DNA of 64,000 nucleotides from NCBI GenBank assembly GCA_009380075.1, contig WHSO01000012.1, forward strand, positions 1 to 64,000, in the 5' to 3' direction. The notes beneath the pieces were generated by a model. The model ran no database searches, was not told the origin of the DNA, and saw only the letters and a program-made list of their open reading frames with translations. Positions 1-8,714 of the stretch are shown here, one piece after another (the first letter of the stretch is position 1; every line of letters begins with the position of its first letter). The translations under genes and the position numbers were made by a program. The DNA comes from Alphaproteobacteria bacterium. Lineage in GTDB: Bacteria; Pseudomonadota; Alphaproteobacteria; SMXQ01.

Positions 1-259
1 CGGATGGCGCCTGTCGTGGCCTGTGCCACGCTGACATGTCGGAACAGAGATAGTATGGTTTCGCCGAATTTTCTGTGACCAGAAGCGGCCAACGGCGGGT
101 GTATGTGCCTCAACGCAGCCACGACGAGTGCACCATTGTTGGAGGTACGGTGAACTGGATCAGAAAAGAGCTTTTATGGGCCTTCAGTTTGTACCTTGGA
201 GTGTCCGTTGTGGCTGACGCCATTGGCTGTTCTATGGATGTCGATCTCGTCCATCGGGG
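1..259. other. Left-edge non-coding stretch
   Basis: No recognisable gene lies here. A GTG-initiated frame of 37 codons (150-263, plus strand) has a GGAGG about four bases before it and would converge with the nuclease gene, but its product resembles nothing I know and it may be chance. I see no tRNA, repeat or clear terminator. Confidence 0.3.
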
Positions 260-973
260 TTAGCGCTTCGAACGGCGCCAACCGGAAGCTTGAGCCTCTT
301 CTTCGGAGCAGAACCACCGCTCACCTTTTGCCGCGTCGATCCGCGTGCGCGAATAATACTGGCCCCCGGGTAGATGGTAGATGCGTTCGCCCCCGCGACT
401 GATGTTTCCCTTGATTACACACCGGCCTTGTTCCTGAGTGGTTTGAAACGACTGGTTTCTGCTTCCTTTCTTCGACGCCAGGCGTGCCCCTCGGCGCCAC
501 GCCCAGGGTTCAACAAAGGAACCTGCCCAAATGCCGACCGAAAGCCGTTTCGCCAACGCTTCTTCTTTGACGTAGGCCGCAGAATATTCCCTGTAGGCGA
601 GGGCCCAGCCGTTAGCGACCAGCCATGCGTTGATGTCCTGCTTGCCTTTCAGGCAGACAGCGACAATGCGGCGATAACGGTCCCTGTCCTTCTCGATGCA
701 GGAAAGGTGGGAGAGGCTGATAAAATTCGATAAAGCCAGGGCGGCCCGCTGTCCACAACGCCACCTTTTCCCTGCCGCATCTGTGCAGAGTTGTGAACTC
801 TCCGGCGCGTCAATTCCGAAAAGACGGATCCTCTGACCGTGAATTTCGATGGTATCGCCGTCGACGACACTGGCGATCCCGTGGATTTCAGCCGATGACG
901 TGGAAGATGGCATCCAGACAGCTCCAAAACTGAGCATGCCGATCAGAAATAGGCAGGTGAGAAAGCCCCTCAT
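260..973 (-). CDS. Secreted SNase-like thermonuclease with short C-terminal module
   Basis: This is a 237-residue staphylococcal-nuclease-type protein that would cut phosphodiester bonds outside the cytoplasm. The ATG at 973 is preferred because it follows a good GGAGAGAAG ribosome site and begins a hydrophobic signal peptide (MRGFLTCLF...); longer in-frame extensions upstream run into the parB gene. The nuclease core shows DGDT, then IRLFGIDAPE, which supply the expected acidic and arginine residues, and a later DRDRYRR that fits the second catalytic arginine. After the core, the last ~55 residues (CVIKGNIS, YHLPGGQYY, ERWFCSEEEA) form a small two-cysteine module often found on such nucleases. 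It lies 101 bases downstream of the recombinase/ParB genes on the same strand and may share their transcript. Confidence 0.88.
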   Translation of the reverse strand: MRGFLTCLFLIGMLSFGAVWMPSSTSSAEIHGIASVVDGDTIEIHGQRIRLFGIDAPESSQLCTDAAGKRWRCGQRAALALSNFISLSHLSCIEKDRDRYRRIVAVCLKGKQDINAWLVANGWALAYREYSAAYVKEEALAKRLSVGIWAGSFVEPWAWRRGARLASKKGSRNQSFQTTQEQGRCVIKGNISRGGERIYHLPGGQYYSRTRIDAAKGERWFCSEEEAQASGWRRSKR

Positions 974-1074
974 CGTCTTCTCTCCAAAGCCAACGTGCGA
1001 GGGGATAGTCACGGCCCTAAGGGCCGGACACAACAGAAATCGGAGAGAATTATCCGGATAATTCCAATCGGTGA

Positions 1075-1974
1075 TCAGGCAGCGAGGCCCTCGATCTCGG
1101 CTACCTTCCCGAGCTCGAAAAGCAGCTCGTGATGGTGTTGCTCGAGGTAGCGGAACACGCGTTCGTTCGCGAGTAGACGGCCGAGATAGCCCTTCGCCAG
1201 AACGAGATGAAGGTGGTCCGTGCCGTAGGTTTGCTCGACCAGCCTGAACTCGCGCTCGAGCTGGGCAGATTCCTTCTCCATGAGAGCCATCTGCTCGGCA
1301 GTCAGGCCACGAACAGGCTTGCGCTTGCGCGGGTTCACCAGCTGCGACTGCGGAGTAGCGGCGAGCAGCGAGCGGGCGTAGCTGGCAGAGTATTTGTTCA
1401 TGGCAACCATCAGCTCTGCCGCCTCGATCTGACGTAACGGGGTCATTTTCCGCAGAAACCCGAAGGCGTTCAGCGCGACGTGCTTGTCCTCGAGCAGCTC
1501 TATGGCTTCCACGCAGATGCCTTCGAGCAGCCTTCGCTTCCGCCGGATTTCGTCCACATTGACGTTGAGAGCCTTGGCGATCTTCTCCTCCGAGGCGCCG
1601 CGCTCCACCGCTTTCAGGATCATCCTGTGCTCCTGGATGATGGCAATGCGGTTGATCCTGCGGTTGTATGTGAAAGCCTCGTCGTCCGTGGAAACGAGGC
1701 AATCGACCTCGGTTACGCCCATATCCATGAGCGCATCTATACGCAGGTGCCCGTCCAGCAGGAGGTATTTGCCGCGCTCGCTTCGGTCGCGGGCCACGAC
1801 GGGCGCCTCCACCAGTCCTACTTCACGGATAGAGGCCACGATCTGGGCATATTTCGGGGATTTCTTGATCGCGGGAGTGACGAGCTTCAGGGGCTGGATG
1901 AGATCGATGGAAATCCGCGCGGTGCTTTGCTCGAACCCGACATCGACCGCCGCGTTTGCTTGTCGCGCCGCCAT
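1075..1974 (-). CDS. ParB/RepB-like DNA-binding protein (second of pair)
   Basis: This 299-residue protein has an N-terminal ParB-like nuclease/CTPase-type domain (about residues 18-110, with LLLDGHLRIDALMDMG as the ParB box region). A helix-turn-helix stretch follows (GASEEKIAKALNVNVDEIRRKRR), then a RepB-type C-terminal region with a charged helix. It begins two bases after the stop of the upstream ParB gene, so translation of the two is probably coupled. Real partition systems pair ParB with a ParA ATPase, and none is present. With a serine recombinase at the head of the operon, a role in controlling or targeting a mobile element is more likely than chromosome segregation, but that is inference. 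Confidence 0.82.
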   Translation of the reverse strand: MAARQANAAVDVGFEQSTARISIDLIQPLKLVTPAIKKSPKYAQIVASIREVGLVEAPVVARDRSERGKYLLLDGHLRIDALMDMGVTEVDCLVSTDDEAFTYNRRINRIAIIQEHRMILKAVERGASEEKIAKALNVNVDEIRRKRRLLEGICVEAIELLEDKHVALNAFGFLRKMTPLRQIEAAELMVAMNKYSASYARSLLAATPQSQLVNPRKRKPVRGLTAEQMALMEKESAQLEREFRLVEQTYGTDHLHLVLAKGYLGRLLANERVFRYLEQHHHELLFELGKVAEIEGLAA

Positions 1975-1976
1975 AA

Positions 1977-2864
1977 TCAGGCGGCCGATCGGCCGGCCGG
2001 CATGCGGTCTGCCACCTGGCGGGGAAGGGTATCGAGCCCTTCGGCCCTGAGGAGCGTCACGAAGTTCTCGTCATCGACGAGTGTCGCGAGCGCCGCAGTC
2101 ACAAGGGTTAGCCGCTCCCGGGTCGCTTCGGCCTTTCTTACCAGAAGCTGCTTCTTCTCGGTGTCTTCACGGTAGGCGTGAAGGAGGGCATCCGGGGTGA
2201 CAGCCCGCCCGCCGGTCGCCTTCGGGAGGCCGAATCCCTTTCCACGCCGCCGCCTTTGCTCGACCAGTTTCTTTGCGATGAGGAGCTTTTGACCCCGCAA
2301 CTGCTTTGACTCGTAGGCCTGCTGCAGCGCGTCCTGAACGGTTTCGTCATCCGAATCAGCTATTTTCACAGCCACGCTGATCGGGATATGGCCCGATTCG
2401 ACAGCCCGGAGCAACCTGTGCTCACCGTCTTCCACCAGCCGGACCACCCCTTTCACATAGGCTGGTGCCAGATCGGTTTTCCGGGCAATTTCGGCCTCCT
2501 GATAGCCGCGGCGCTTCAGGCCCTCGATGTCCCGGAGCAAGTCGACAGCACGGTGTTTTCGTCGGGCGCAGTTCTCGACGAGGCTCATGACCAGTGCCTG
2601 CTCTGTATCGGCTTTGATCACGACTGCGGGTATATCTTTCTGGCCCAGCGCCCGGTATGCCTCGAGCCGCCCTTGGCCGCAGACCAGTTCGTAGGTAGCT
2701 GATTCGCCGGAACCGCGCTGTGTTACGGTGACAGGCCGCTTGAGGCCGAGCGCAGCAATGTTCTCAACGATTTCCCCGAATACGGCCTGATTGCGGACCC
2801 GGGGATTGACGATCGTGATCCGGTCGAGCGGGATCATCCGGATCTCTGAAGGTGCAGTACTCAT
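1977..2864 (-). CDS. ParB/RepB-like DNA-binding protein (first of pair)
   Basis: This is a 295-residue ParB-family protein. Residues ~8-100 form the ParB/Sulfiredoxin-like domain, with VCGQGRLEAYRALG as the conserved box. Next come SLVENCARRKH and a helix-turn-helix (YQEAEIARKTDLAPAYVKGVV), the classic ParB order. The C-terminal third is a charged RepB-like helical region. Its ATG overlaps the recombinase stop codon by one base (TGATG at 2866-2862), a strong sign of translational coupling. It is only distantly similar to the next ParB-like gene, so the two are probably functionally distinct and not a recent duplication. No parA is in the window and I see no parS-like site. Confidence 0.85.
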   Translation of the reverse strand: MSTAPSEIRMIPLDRITIVNPRVRNQAVFGEIVENIAALGLKRPVTVTQRGSGESATYELVCGQGRLEAYRALGQKDIPAVVIKADTEQALVMSLVENCARRKHRAVDLLRDIEGLKRRGYQEAEIARKTDLAPAYVKGVVRLVEDGEHRLLRAVESGHIPISVAVKIADSDDETVQDALQQAYESKQLRGQKLLIAKKLVEQRRRRGKGFGLPKATGGRAVTPDALLHAYREDTEKKQLLVRKAEATRERLTLVTAALATLVDDENFVTLLRAEGLDTLPRQVADRMPAGRSAA

Positions 2865-4435
2865 CAGGCGACCTCCTGGAGCCGGATACGGGCTGCCAGA
2901 TCATAAAGCGCTTCCATGCCGTCGAACCGGTAGGCATCCAGGGAAATCCCGTTATACCGGGTCAGCCGCAGGAAGGGACCCTCAACGTCGATGCGTGGCA
3001 GCAGGTAATAATCGAGAGGCTGGAGGTTGGCCTGATCCATCCGGATGGCGACCGTGATATCCGGTCTCAGACGCCTGTCGAAGCGGATGTGCCACCTGAG
3101 AGTTCCGGACTGCATTTCCCGACAGCGCGAAATCACTATGGAAACCGTGAACTCCCGATTGACCGTCAAAAGGTCAGTGATCGGGTCGCGCTCCGCGAAC
3201 CCGCCCGTACGCCGGATCTCTTCGATGGCGGTGGAGACTACTTCGGGGTGCATTTCCCGCAGCGTGCGGTTGATTTCCACGTACTGGAAATCCCGGTCGG
3301 GCGTGAACCCCACTTGCTGATACGCGCGCAAAAGCGTTCCGAACCGATAGCGATAGACGCTGCTCGATGGCAACTCGTCGCTCTCGTCTATGATCAGGCC
3401 CGAGAGGAAGCCGCGCTCCTGGTATAGGACCCGCAAGCCTTCTAGCATTTCCTCCTCCGAGTAGCGACGCGAGCGCTCCCGGATGATGGCCTGTGCGGCG
3501 TCGAAGATGGCGGGGTCGACGACCGCCTCAAAGGCGCGGTTGGCCCTGACCCACATATCCGGGCAGTTGAACACACGTTTCTTCTTGAGCTTGAATGACA
3601 CCCGGTTCCAGACATTGTTGCCGATGTACTTCTCGTTCAGAAGTACCTGATGGACCGTTCCCCGGGTCCATGCACGGCCGCGGTCCGTCAGGGTCCCGCG
3701 GGCATTCAGCACGTCGGCAATTTCCTTCTCGTTCTTTCCCCCATCGACAAATGCGCGATACATCCAGCGTACCGTCGCCACCTCCTCCGAAGGTCCCGGA
3801 ACCAGCACTACCCGATCAGTCTGGATGCTCTTGTGTTCGCCATGAGAAAGCTGCCCTTTGATACCCCCGGTCTGGTCCACGAGCTGACGGCGAAGCCCGA
3901 ACCCGGCCGGGCCTCCCTGCCGGAAGCCACGTTCGATCAGCCGGCACTGCCCCGCAAATACCTTGGCTGAAAGCTCCCTGCTGTACTCTCCCGCCATCGC
4001 CCGCTTTACGCCCTTCACGATGGTCGAGACGGGACTCCCGTCATTCTCGAACTGTTCGGCGCAGTACTGCACCGATATCCCCGCTCTTCGGCAGATGTAC
4101 TCGTAATACGCACTTTCATCGGCGTCCTGGAACCGACCCCATCGGCTCACGTCGTAGACCAGGATCACGGAAAAGTCCGCTCGCCCCTCCTGGACATCCG
4201 AGATCAGTTGTTTGAGTGCGTCGCGGCCGTCCAGCCGGAGGCCGCTTCGACCCTCGTCGGCATAGGTGCGGACAATCCGGATGCCGTGCTGTGCTGCATA
4301 CTGCTGGATAGCATCCGCCTGGTTCTCGGTGGAGTACTGTTGGTGCTCGGTGGACATCCGGACGTATTGGGCGCCCCGGATTGCCGGTCCTTCTTCCTCC
4401 TTCCGACCGTTGCTGTGTGGTCCGTCTGCCGCCAT
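2864..4435 (-). CDS. Large serine recombinase (resolvase/invertase N-terminal domain)
   Basis: This 523-residue recombinase starts with the resolvase catalytic domain. YVRMSTEHQ supplies the nucleophile Ser28, and the later LVYDVSRWGRFQDADES carries the conserved arginines. It is followed by the 'recombinase' DNA-binding domain (about 170-300, GPAGFGLRR, NARGTLTDRGRAWTRGTV, LLNEKYIGN) and a long C-terminal region without an obvious zinc ribbon. Such enzymes integrate, excise or invert DNA through short crossover sites. The ATG at 4435 has a GGAG very close to it, so an internal start is possible. It leads an operon with two ParB-like genes and diverges from the interrupted regulator at 4552; the shared 116-base gap probably holds both promoters and possibly a recombination site. 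Confidence 0.9.
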   Translation of the reverse strand: MAADGPHSNGRKEEEGPAIRGAQYVRMSTEHQQYSTENQADAIQQYAAQHGIRIVRTYADEGRSGLRLDGRDALKQLISDVQEGRADFSVILVYDVSRWGRFQDADESAYYEYICRRAGISVQYCAEQFENDGSPVSTIVKGVKRAMAGEYSRELSAKVFAGQCRLIERGFRQGGPAGFGLRRQLVDQTGGIKGQLSHGEHKSIQTDRVVLVPGPSEEVATVRWMYRAFVDGGKNEKEIADVLNARGTLTDRGRAWTRGTVHQVLLNEKYIGNNVWNRVSFKLKKKRVFNCPDMWVRANRAFEAVVDPAIFDAAQAIIRERSRRYSEEEMLEGLRVLYQERGFLSGLIIDESDELPSSSVYRYRFGTLLRAYQQVGFTPDRDFQYVEINRTLREMHPEVVSTAIEEIRRTGGFAERDPITDLLTVNREFTVSIVISRCREMQSGTLRWHIRFDRRLRPDITVAIRMDQANLQPLDYYLLPRIDVEGPFLRLTRYNGISLDAYRFDGMEALYDLAARIRLQEVA

Positions 4436-4551
4436 CTCTCCGGTCCGCCAGATTGCTGGGACCGCTCCTGCCGCTCACCGGGAACTGGAGCGCTGAGCAG
4501 GCACAGCTTTTCTGAATTGCGGGAAAATTTTATAGGCAGGAGACGGCCAAC

Positions 4552-5238
4552 ATGTTCCCGAAAAAGGACAATTTTTGGCCCAGGCAGCGCGGAAGAGAGC
4601 CTCCCGACCAAGCCTACGCAGAGCTGATCGCGGCGGCCCTGCGGGCCGAGCTGGGACCAACGCACCAGGCGATCAAGACGATCATGCGATGGACAGGTGC
4701 GAGTGAAAGCGCAGCCAAGCACTAGCTAAGCGGGCACCACGGACCGAGCGGAGGCTACCTGATCGCTCTAATGAATAGATCGAATACGGTATTTGATGCA
4801 GTGTTGGCTGCGGCCGGGCGCCAGGACGTGGCGTTCCGTGCTCAGGCCCTGGCAGTTGGCCGGGCACTGACGATAAGCTTGTCGCTTTTGGAGGAGATAC
4901 CGGGAAATCATGGAGGGATCCGCAATGAGGCAGCATATGAGTCGACGGGAGGCGGAGTGCACCTCGGCCGTGACACAGTAAACGACCGAGTAACTGACCG
5001 ATCGTCTGACCCTCTAAGCGGCACAAAATTTTATGCTTTTCAGGGAGAGTTGAATCAGCGACAGCGCTGGTTTATCAGGGCGTTGCTTGCGGCGGCCCCT
5101 GTGAAAGCGCGAGACTTACAGGTGAGATGGCAGGTTTCGGAGAAAACCGCCCGACGGGATTTGGCGCATTTAAAGAGGCTCAGGCTCATCGAGTTTGCGG
5201 GAGCTTTTAAGAACGGGAGTTACCGGCTATGCGATTAG
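4552..5238 (+). pseudogene. Small island regulator interrupted by an in-frame amber codon
   Basis: The ATG at 4552 follows a GGAG site and opens a 57-codon frame ending in TAG at 4723-4725. The same frame continues without another stop to 5238. The two parts together match a short alphaproteobacterial family I know from islands: before the stop AIKTIMRWTGAS, after it GHHGPSGGYLIALM. In that family a tryptophan sits exactly where the TAG is, so a single TGG-to-TAG change explains the break. The distal part (ATG at 4771, 155 codons) ends in a winged-helix segment (VSEKTARRDLAHLKRLRLIEF) typical of DNA-binding regulators and could be made separately. Whether the gene is dead, read through, or now two proteins cannot be told from sequence. 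Confidence 0.75.
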
Positions 5239-5402
5239 AAATGCCTTAGGAAATTGATGTCCAGGTTTCAGTTCTGCTTTTGCATTTCAGTGCTTTCGTC
5301 TATCACGACGCGCAAAAATAGCTTTAACTGCAGATGTGATGGGCAGCTGAGAGGGCAATGCGAACTTAATAACCGATACCGGATTCTAGCCCGTGATTGT
5401 GT

Positions 5403-6608
5403 TCAGTCGGGCACGTTTTCCTGTTCATTTTGCCGTGCGGCCGGATCGGATGGAATCGCTTGCCTGATCGTGCCGTTTCTTACCGGATCAATACGATCCG
5501 CTTCCTGCCGGGCCCAGTCGGCCCATCGGCGGAAATCGTCTGGCTTGATGGACAACTCTGCTATCCGTGCCGAAGCCGATCGCACGTAGGCCCGGATCCG
5601 TTCAGCCAGCTCGAGAGCCCTGGCCTCACGGAGCAGCCGCTGAATCCGTTCCCTTGCTGCCTTTTCCTCCAGCTCCCGCGCCTTGCGTTCGGCTTCTTCC
5701 CTGCGTCGAACCAGTTCCGCCTCGGCCTCAGCCTTTCGCCCGATAATACACTTCCGGTGCCGGACCAGGCTTTCCCGATACCGGACTTCGGCGACTACCA
5801 GCATTTCGACCAGTATTTCTGTTAGGCGGCTTTCCAGCGGTCCCTCGGTATCATCCTCCCGGAAATGGCCTCGGGTCCCCTTGTCTCCCGCCGTGCCAAA
5901 TGCGAGATGCAATCGTTCCCGTTTGCCGCCTTTCTGCGTCTCAATCGGCTCAATCGTAAATTGCACATACGTTTCGCCGATACTGATTCCGATCTCCCGA
6001 TCGCTTCCGGTGTCCTGCACATATTTTGAGGTGCGCATCGACGGTCTGCCTCCGAGACGCGTGGCGGCCATGAAAAGTGCGTTCAGGATAAGCAATCGAC
6101 GTCGCTCGGCGCCCGAATCATATTTCGGTGCATAGTAGCTGGACCCCCATTTGAGATACTCTTTTCGCCGCTCCTCGTCATGGGCGAGGAGCTTTGCGAC
6201 GAGCGGATGCGCAGGGTCGAAGTGTCGGGGGCGGCGAATTTTGCCGACCAGTTTCTGGGCGCGCTCCCTGACCGACGATATATCTTCATCAAATATTGGT
6301 ACGGGCGGGACTGGAACCTCCCTGAATTTTTCCGCCCAATCAGAGAAGAAGTAGTAACCTTGACGGGATGAACCGCCGACCCGATCCGACGAACCGGGGA
6401 AGCGGGGAGGTAGTGCCACCTGAATGGTGGGTTTGCCAGCCTGCTTGCGAGCCCAGTAACCCCGGCTGGGGGCGGGGATATTTGCCTTCTTGCATTGCTT
6501 GGCAAGGGCGACGTCGGATATTCCGATACTGGATGCCACGACTTTCATCGGTTGTGCCCAGACCAGTTCGTAGAGTTCTTTCCGGGTAAATTCTCGGTTC
6601 ATGCCCAT
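5403..6608 (-). CDS. Helix-turn-helix protein of unknown function downstream of dinB
   Basis: This 401-residue protein has a recognisable N-terminal module: FTRKELYELVWAQPM followed by a helix-turn-helix-like segment (VASSIGISDVALAKQCKKANI) and PSRGYWARKQAGK. I have seen this arrangement in uncharacterised proteins from proteobacterial accessory regions. The middle is unassigned, and residues ~290-350 form a long charged coiled coil (EEAERKARELEEKAARER). It starts 50 bases after dinB on the same strand with no terminator between, so it is probably co-transcribed and under SOS control. A DNA-binding role is likely, but no enzymatic motif is visible. Confidence 0.75.
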   Translation of the reverse strand: MGMNREFTRKELYELVWAQPMKVVASSIGISDVALAKQCKKANIPAPSRGYWARKQAGKPTIQVALPPRFPGSSDRVGGSSRQGYYFFSDWAEKFREVPVPPVPIFDEDISSVRERAQKLVGKIRRPRHFDPAHPLVAKLLAHDEERRKEYLKWGSSYYAPKYDSGAERRRLLILNALFMAATRLGGRPSMRTSKYVQDTGSDREIGISIGETYVQFTIEPIETQKGGKRERLHLAFGTAGDKGTRGHFREDDTEGPLESRLTEILVEMLVVAEVRYRESLVRHRKCIIGRKAEAEAELVRRREEAERKARELEEKAARERIQRLLREARALELAERIRAYVRSASARIAELSIKPDDFRRWADWARQEADRIDPVRNGTIRQAIPSDPAARQNEQENVPD

Positions 6609-6658
6609 TATTCCTGATAGTGGTGCTCCTGATGGAATTCACAGGACGCGGTATCTTC

Positions 6659-7747
6659 CTACGTGATGTCGGCATCGCTTGCACTGAACAGAGGGAGCGC
6701 GCCGGTATCATCCCGCCCCTGACTGAAATTCGAGATGGTAACGCCGAGCAGGCGCACGCCCTTCGCGACCGGCAGCAGCTTGCGCACCAGTTCGACACTT
6801 GCCCCGCGAAGAAGGTCGCGGTCCGCTACCACGCTCGAGAAGCTGTGGCTGCGTGTAATCTGGTGAAAATCGGTGTATTTCACTTTCACCGTAATGGTCC
6901 GACCGTAGGCCCTGGCCATCTCGCACCAGGCCCAAACTTTGTCGGCCATGGCCGTGACCCCGGCCTCGATTTCGGCGGATGTGGTCAGATCGCGGCGGAA
7001 GGTGGTCTCTGAGCCCGAGGATTTGCGCTGCCGGTTGGAGACGACCGGCCGGTCGTCTTCGCCATTCGCGATACCGAGATACCATGCAGCCGCCTTGCCG
7101 AAATGCTGCTGCAGGAAGGCGAGCGGCTTCGCTCTCAGATCAGAACCTGTCCTGATGCCGAGTCGATCCATCTTCGCGGCGGTGACAGGGCCGACACCGT
7201 GAAACCTGGCGACGGGCAGCGCAGCGATGAAGTCCAGGGCCGTCTCCGGGGTGACGGCGAACTGGCCGTTCGGCTTGCGCTCGTCAGAGGCCAGCTTGGC
7301 GAGAAACTTGTTGTAGGAGATGCCGGCAGATGCGGTTAGTCCTGTCGCCTCCCGGATGCGCGAACGGATTTCCTTCGCGGTCGCCCAGGCCGTTGGCAGC
7401 CCGCGCCTGTTCTCCGTAACATCGAGATAAGCCTCGTCGAGCGCCAAGGGCTCGATCAGCGCTGTGTATTCCGCGAAAATGCCGTGGATATGGCGGGAGA
7501 TCGCGCGATAAACCGCGAAGCGCGGCGGAACGAAAATCAGCTCCGGACACCGGCGAAGGGCCGTGGTGGAGGGCATCGCGGAGCGTACGCCGAAGGCCCG
7601 GGCCTCGTAGCTCGCTGCGGCCACCACGCCGCGCTGGGCGCCATGGCCCACCGCAACCGGGCGCCCGCGAAGCTCCGGGTTGTCGCGTTGTTCGACCGAG
7701 GCATAGAACGCATCCATGTCTATATGAATGATCTTGCGTAGCGACAT
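6659..7747 (-). CDS. dinB: DNA polymerase IV (Y-family translesion polymerase)
   Basis: This is a 362-residue DinB polymerase, close to the usual 350-360. The N-terminal HIDMDAFYASVEQRDNP supplies the first catalytic aspartate and the steric-gate region, and ALDEAYLDVTEN carries the second acidic pair. SYNKFLAKLASDERKPNG and the GVGPVTAAKMDRLGI helix-hairpin-helix follow in order, then the little-finger domain. LPLF near the C-terminus could bind the sliding clamp. The enzyme bypasses lesions and is error-prone. A perfect alphaproteobacterial LexA box lies 21 bases upstream, so SOS induction is expected. This copy sits in accessory DNA and may not be the organism's only dinB. Confidence 0.96.
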   Translation of the reverse strand: MSLRKIIHIDMDAFYASVEQRDNPELRGRPVAVGHGAQRGVVAAASYEARAFGVRSAMPSTTALRRCPELIFVPPRFAVYRAISRHIHGIFAEYTALIEPLALDEAYLDVTENRRGLPTAWATAKEIRSRIREATGLTASAGISYNKFLAKLASDERKPNGQFAVTPETALDFIAALPVARFHGVGPVTAAKMDRLGIRTGSDLRAKPLAFLQQHFGKAAAWYLGIANGEDDRPVVSNRQRKSSGSETTFRRDLTTSAEIEAGVTAMADKVWAWCEMARAYGRTITVKVKYTDFHQITRSHSFSSVVADRDLLRGASVELVRKLLPVAKGVRLLGVTISNFSQGRDDTGALPLFSASDADIT

Positions 7748-7768
7748 GGGAAGAGGTTACTAGTTGCT

Positions 7769-7783
7769 GAACGGAAAGTGAAC
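7769..7783 (-). promoter_or_regulatory. LexA (SOS) box upstream of dinB
   Basis: The minus strand reads GTTCACTTTCCGTTC, an exact match to the alphaproteobacterial LexA consensus GTTC-N7-GTTC. It lies 21 bases before the dinB start codon, so LexA bound here would block the dinB/HTH transcript. Confidence 0.88.
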
Positions 7784-7985
7784 ATTCGAGCCCTATAGCA
7801 ATCGCGGGGGAATGCGGTCGAGGGTGGGCAGACCTGGTAGGGTATTTGTTGGATTAGTAGGTATGGGCGCTCGCTCATGCCCTGCATCCGACCTCAAAAA
7901 AGTAATGAATTAATGCACTTATCTGCTTGATTGCGGCACGGATCGGAGCCTGTATGGTGAGCGCCATCAAGGTGCGGAGTCTGCC

Positions 7986-8108
7986 ATGATCGAGCCCCGG
8001 AGCCAGCCGCAAGCGATCAACGCTTTCATCGCCAGAAAGGCAAAGATCGACGCGATGCTGAAGCGCATCGCCGACACCGCCTTCAGGGAGGGCGAACACG
8101 CCGATTAG
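7986..8108 (+). CDS. Very short conserved-looking protein (40 residues)
   Basis: The frame MIEPRSQPQAINAFIARKAK... ends at the TAG at 8106. The pattern 'AINAFIARKAKIDAMLKRI' resembles short alphaproteobacterial ORFs that begin with an F-(I/L)-A-(R/K)-K-x-x-I-D helix, which is why I list it. It is predicted to be a single helix and no function is known to me. A weak GGTGCGGAG precedes the start. The next small gene follows 103 bases later on the same strand. Confidence 0.45.
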   Translation: MIEPRSQPQAINAFIARKAKIDAMLKRIADTAFREGEHAD

Positions 8109-8211
8109 GCGTCCCGCTTCCCGCCTTCGCCCTGATGGGCTCGCCCTCGGGGCTCGGCGCAGTAGAAGGGCCTGCATCTCGCGGACCCGGATACGACGGA
8201 AGGAGGCATCC

Positions 8212-8439
8212 ATGTTCTACCAGAACCTGCTTCACGAACTGGCGCCCGAACTGAACCCCGCCGGGGTCGAGGCGTCGATGCGCCTGCAATACGGAACCCT
8301 CAGTCATCTGCCGCGTGAAATATTCGTCGAGGAGGCGAAGGTCGCAGCCACCTGCGAACGCCAGTCGCCGGGCTATCTGCGCCGGGTGGCAGATAGCATG
8401 GGCATGGCCAGCGAGTATGACGCATGGCAGGTTAGCTGA
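8212..8439 (+). CDS. Small conserved hypothetical protein (75 residues)
   Basis: The ATG follows a good GGAGG-type site (GGAAGGAGGCATCC). The product, starting MFYQNLLHELAPELNP and including GVEASMRLQYGTLSHLPRE, resembles short proteins I recall from alphaproteobacterial genomes, with a conserved 'EASMRLQYGTLDHL' core and a terminal 'DAW'. It has no signal peptide, membrane segment or catalytic motif and is predicted helical. It probably shares a transcript with the 40-residue ORF upstream. Function is unknown. Confidence 0.65.
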   Translation: MFYQNLLHELAPELNPAGVEASMRLQYGTLSHLPREIFVEEAKVAATCERQSPGYLRRVADSMGMASEYDAWQVS

Positions 8440-8714
8440 TTAGCCGTCTTACAGACACACAGAGGACCGTCCTCGGCACCGCCTTGCAGGGCCTGAAAAT
8501 GCTGGCGCTACCGCTCCCGAGGAACCGCAGGGGTGGTTCCGCCACGGGGCGACCTGGGTTGATCTAGAGGCCCCGGTCGGCGCGATCGATCTGCGTGGCA
8601 GAGCGACGCTAGGGACCACGGCATCTGACTTCGGCGCGTCGGACATCGCCTCCGCGGTTCTCGCGCCTCAAGTGCCAGCCCTTGCCGGCGGCACGATCGG
8701 ATCCAGCGACAACT
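8440..8714. other. Gap with a possible gene remnant
   Basis: No intact gene is seen. One plus-strand frame stays open from about 8456 to the TGA at 8721-8723 (includes GWFRHGATWVDLEAPVGAIDL) but has no plausible start or ribosome site. It may be the tail of a decayed gene and I cannot assign it to a family. Confidence 0.3.

Noticed and set aside
974-1702. Upstream extension of the nuclease frame (243 codons)
   Set aside because: It overlaps the ParB-like gene in another frame and would bury the signal peptide.
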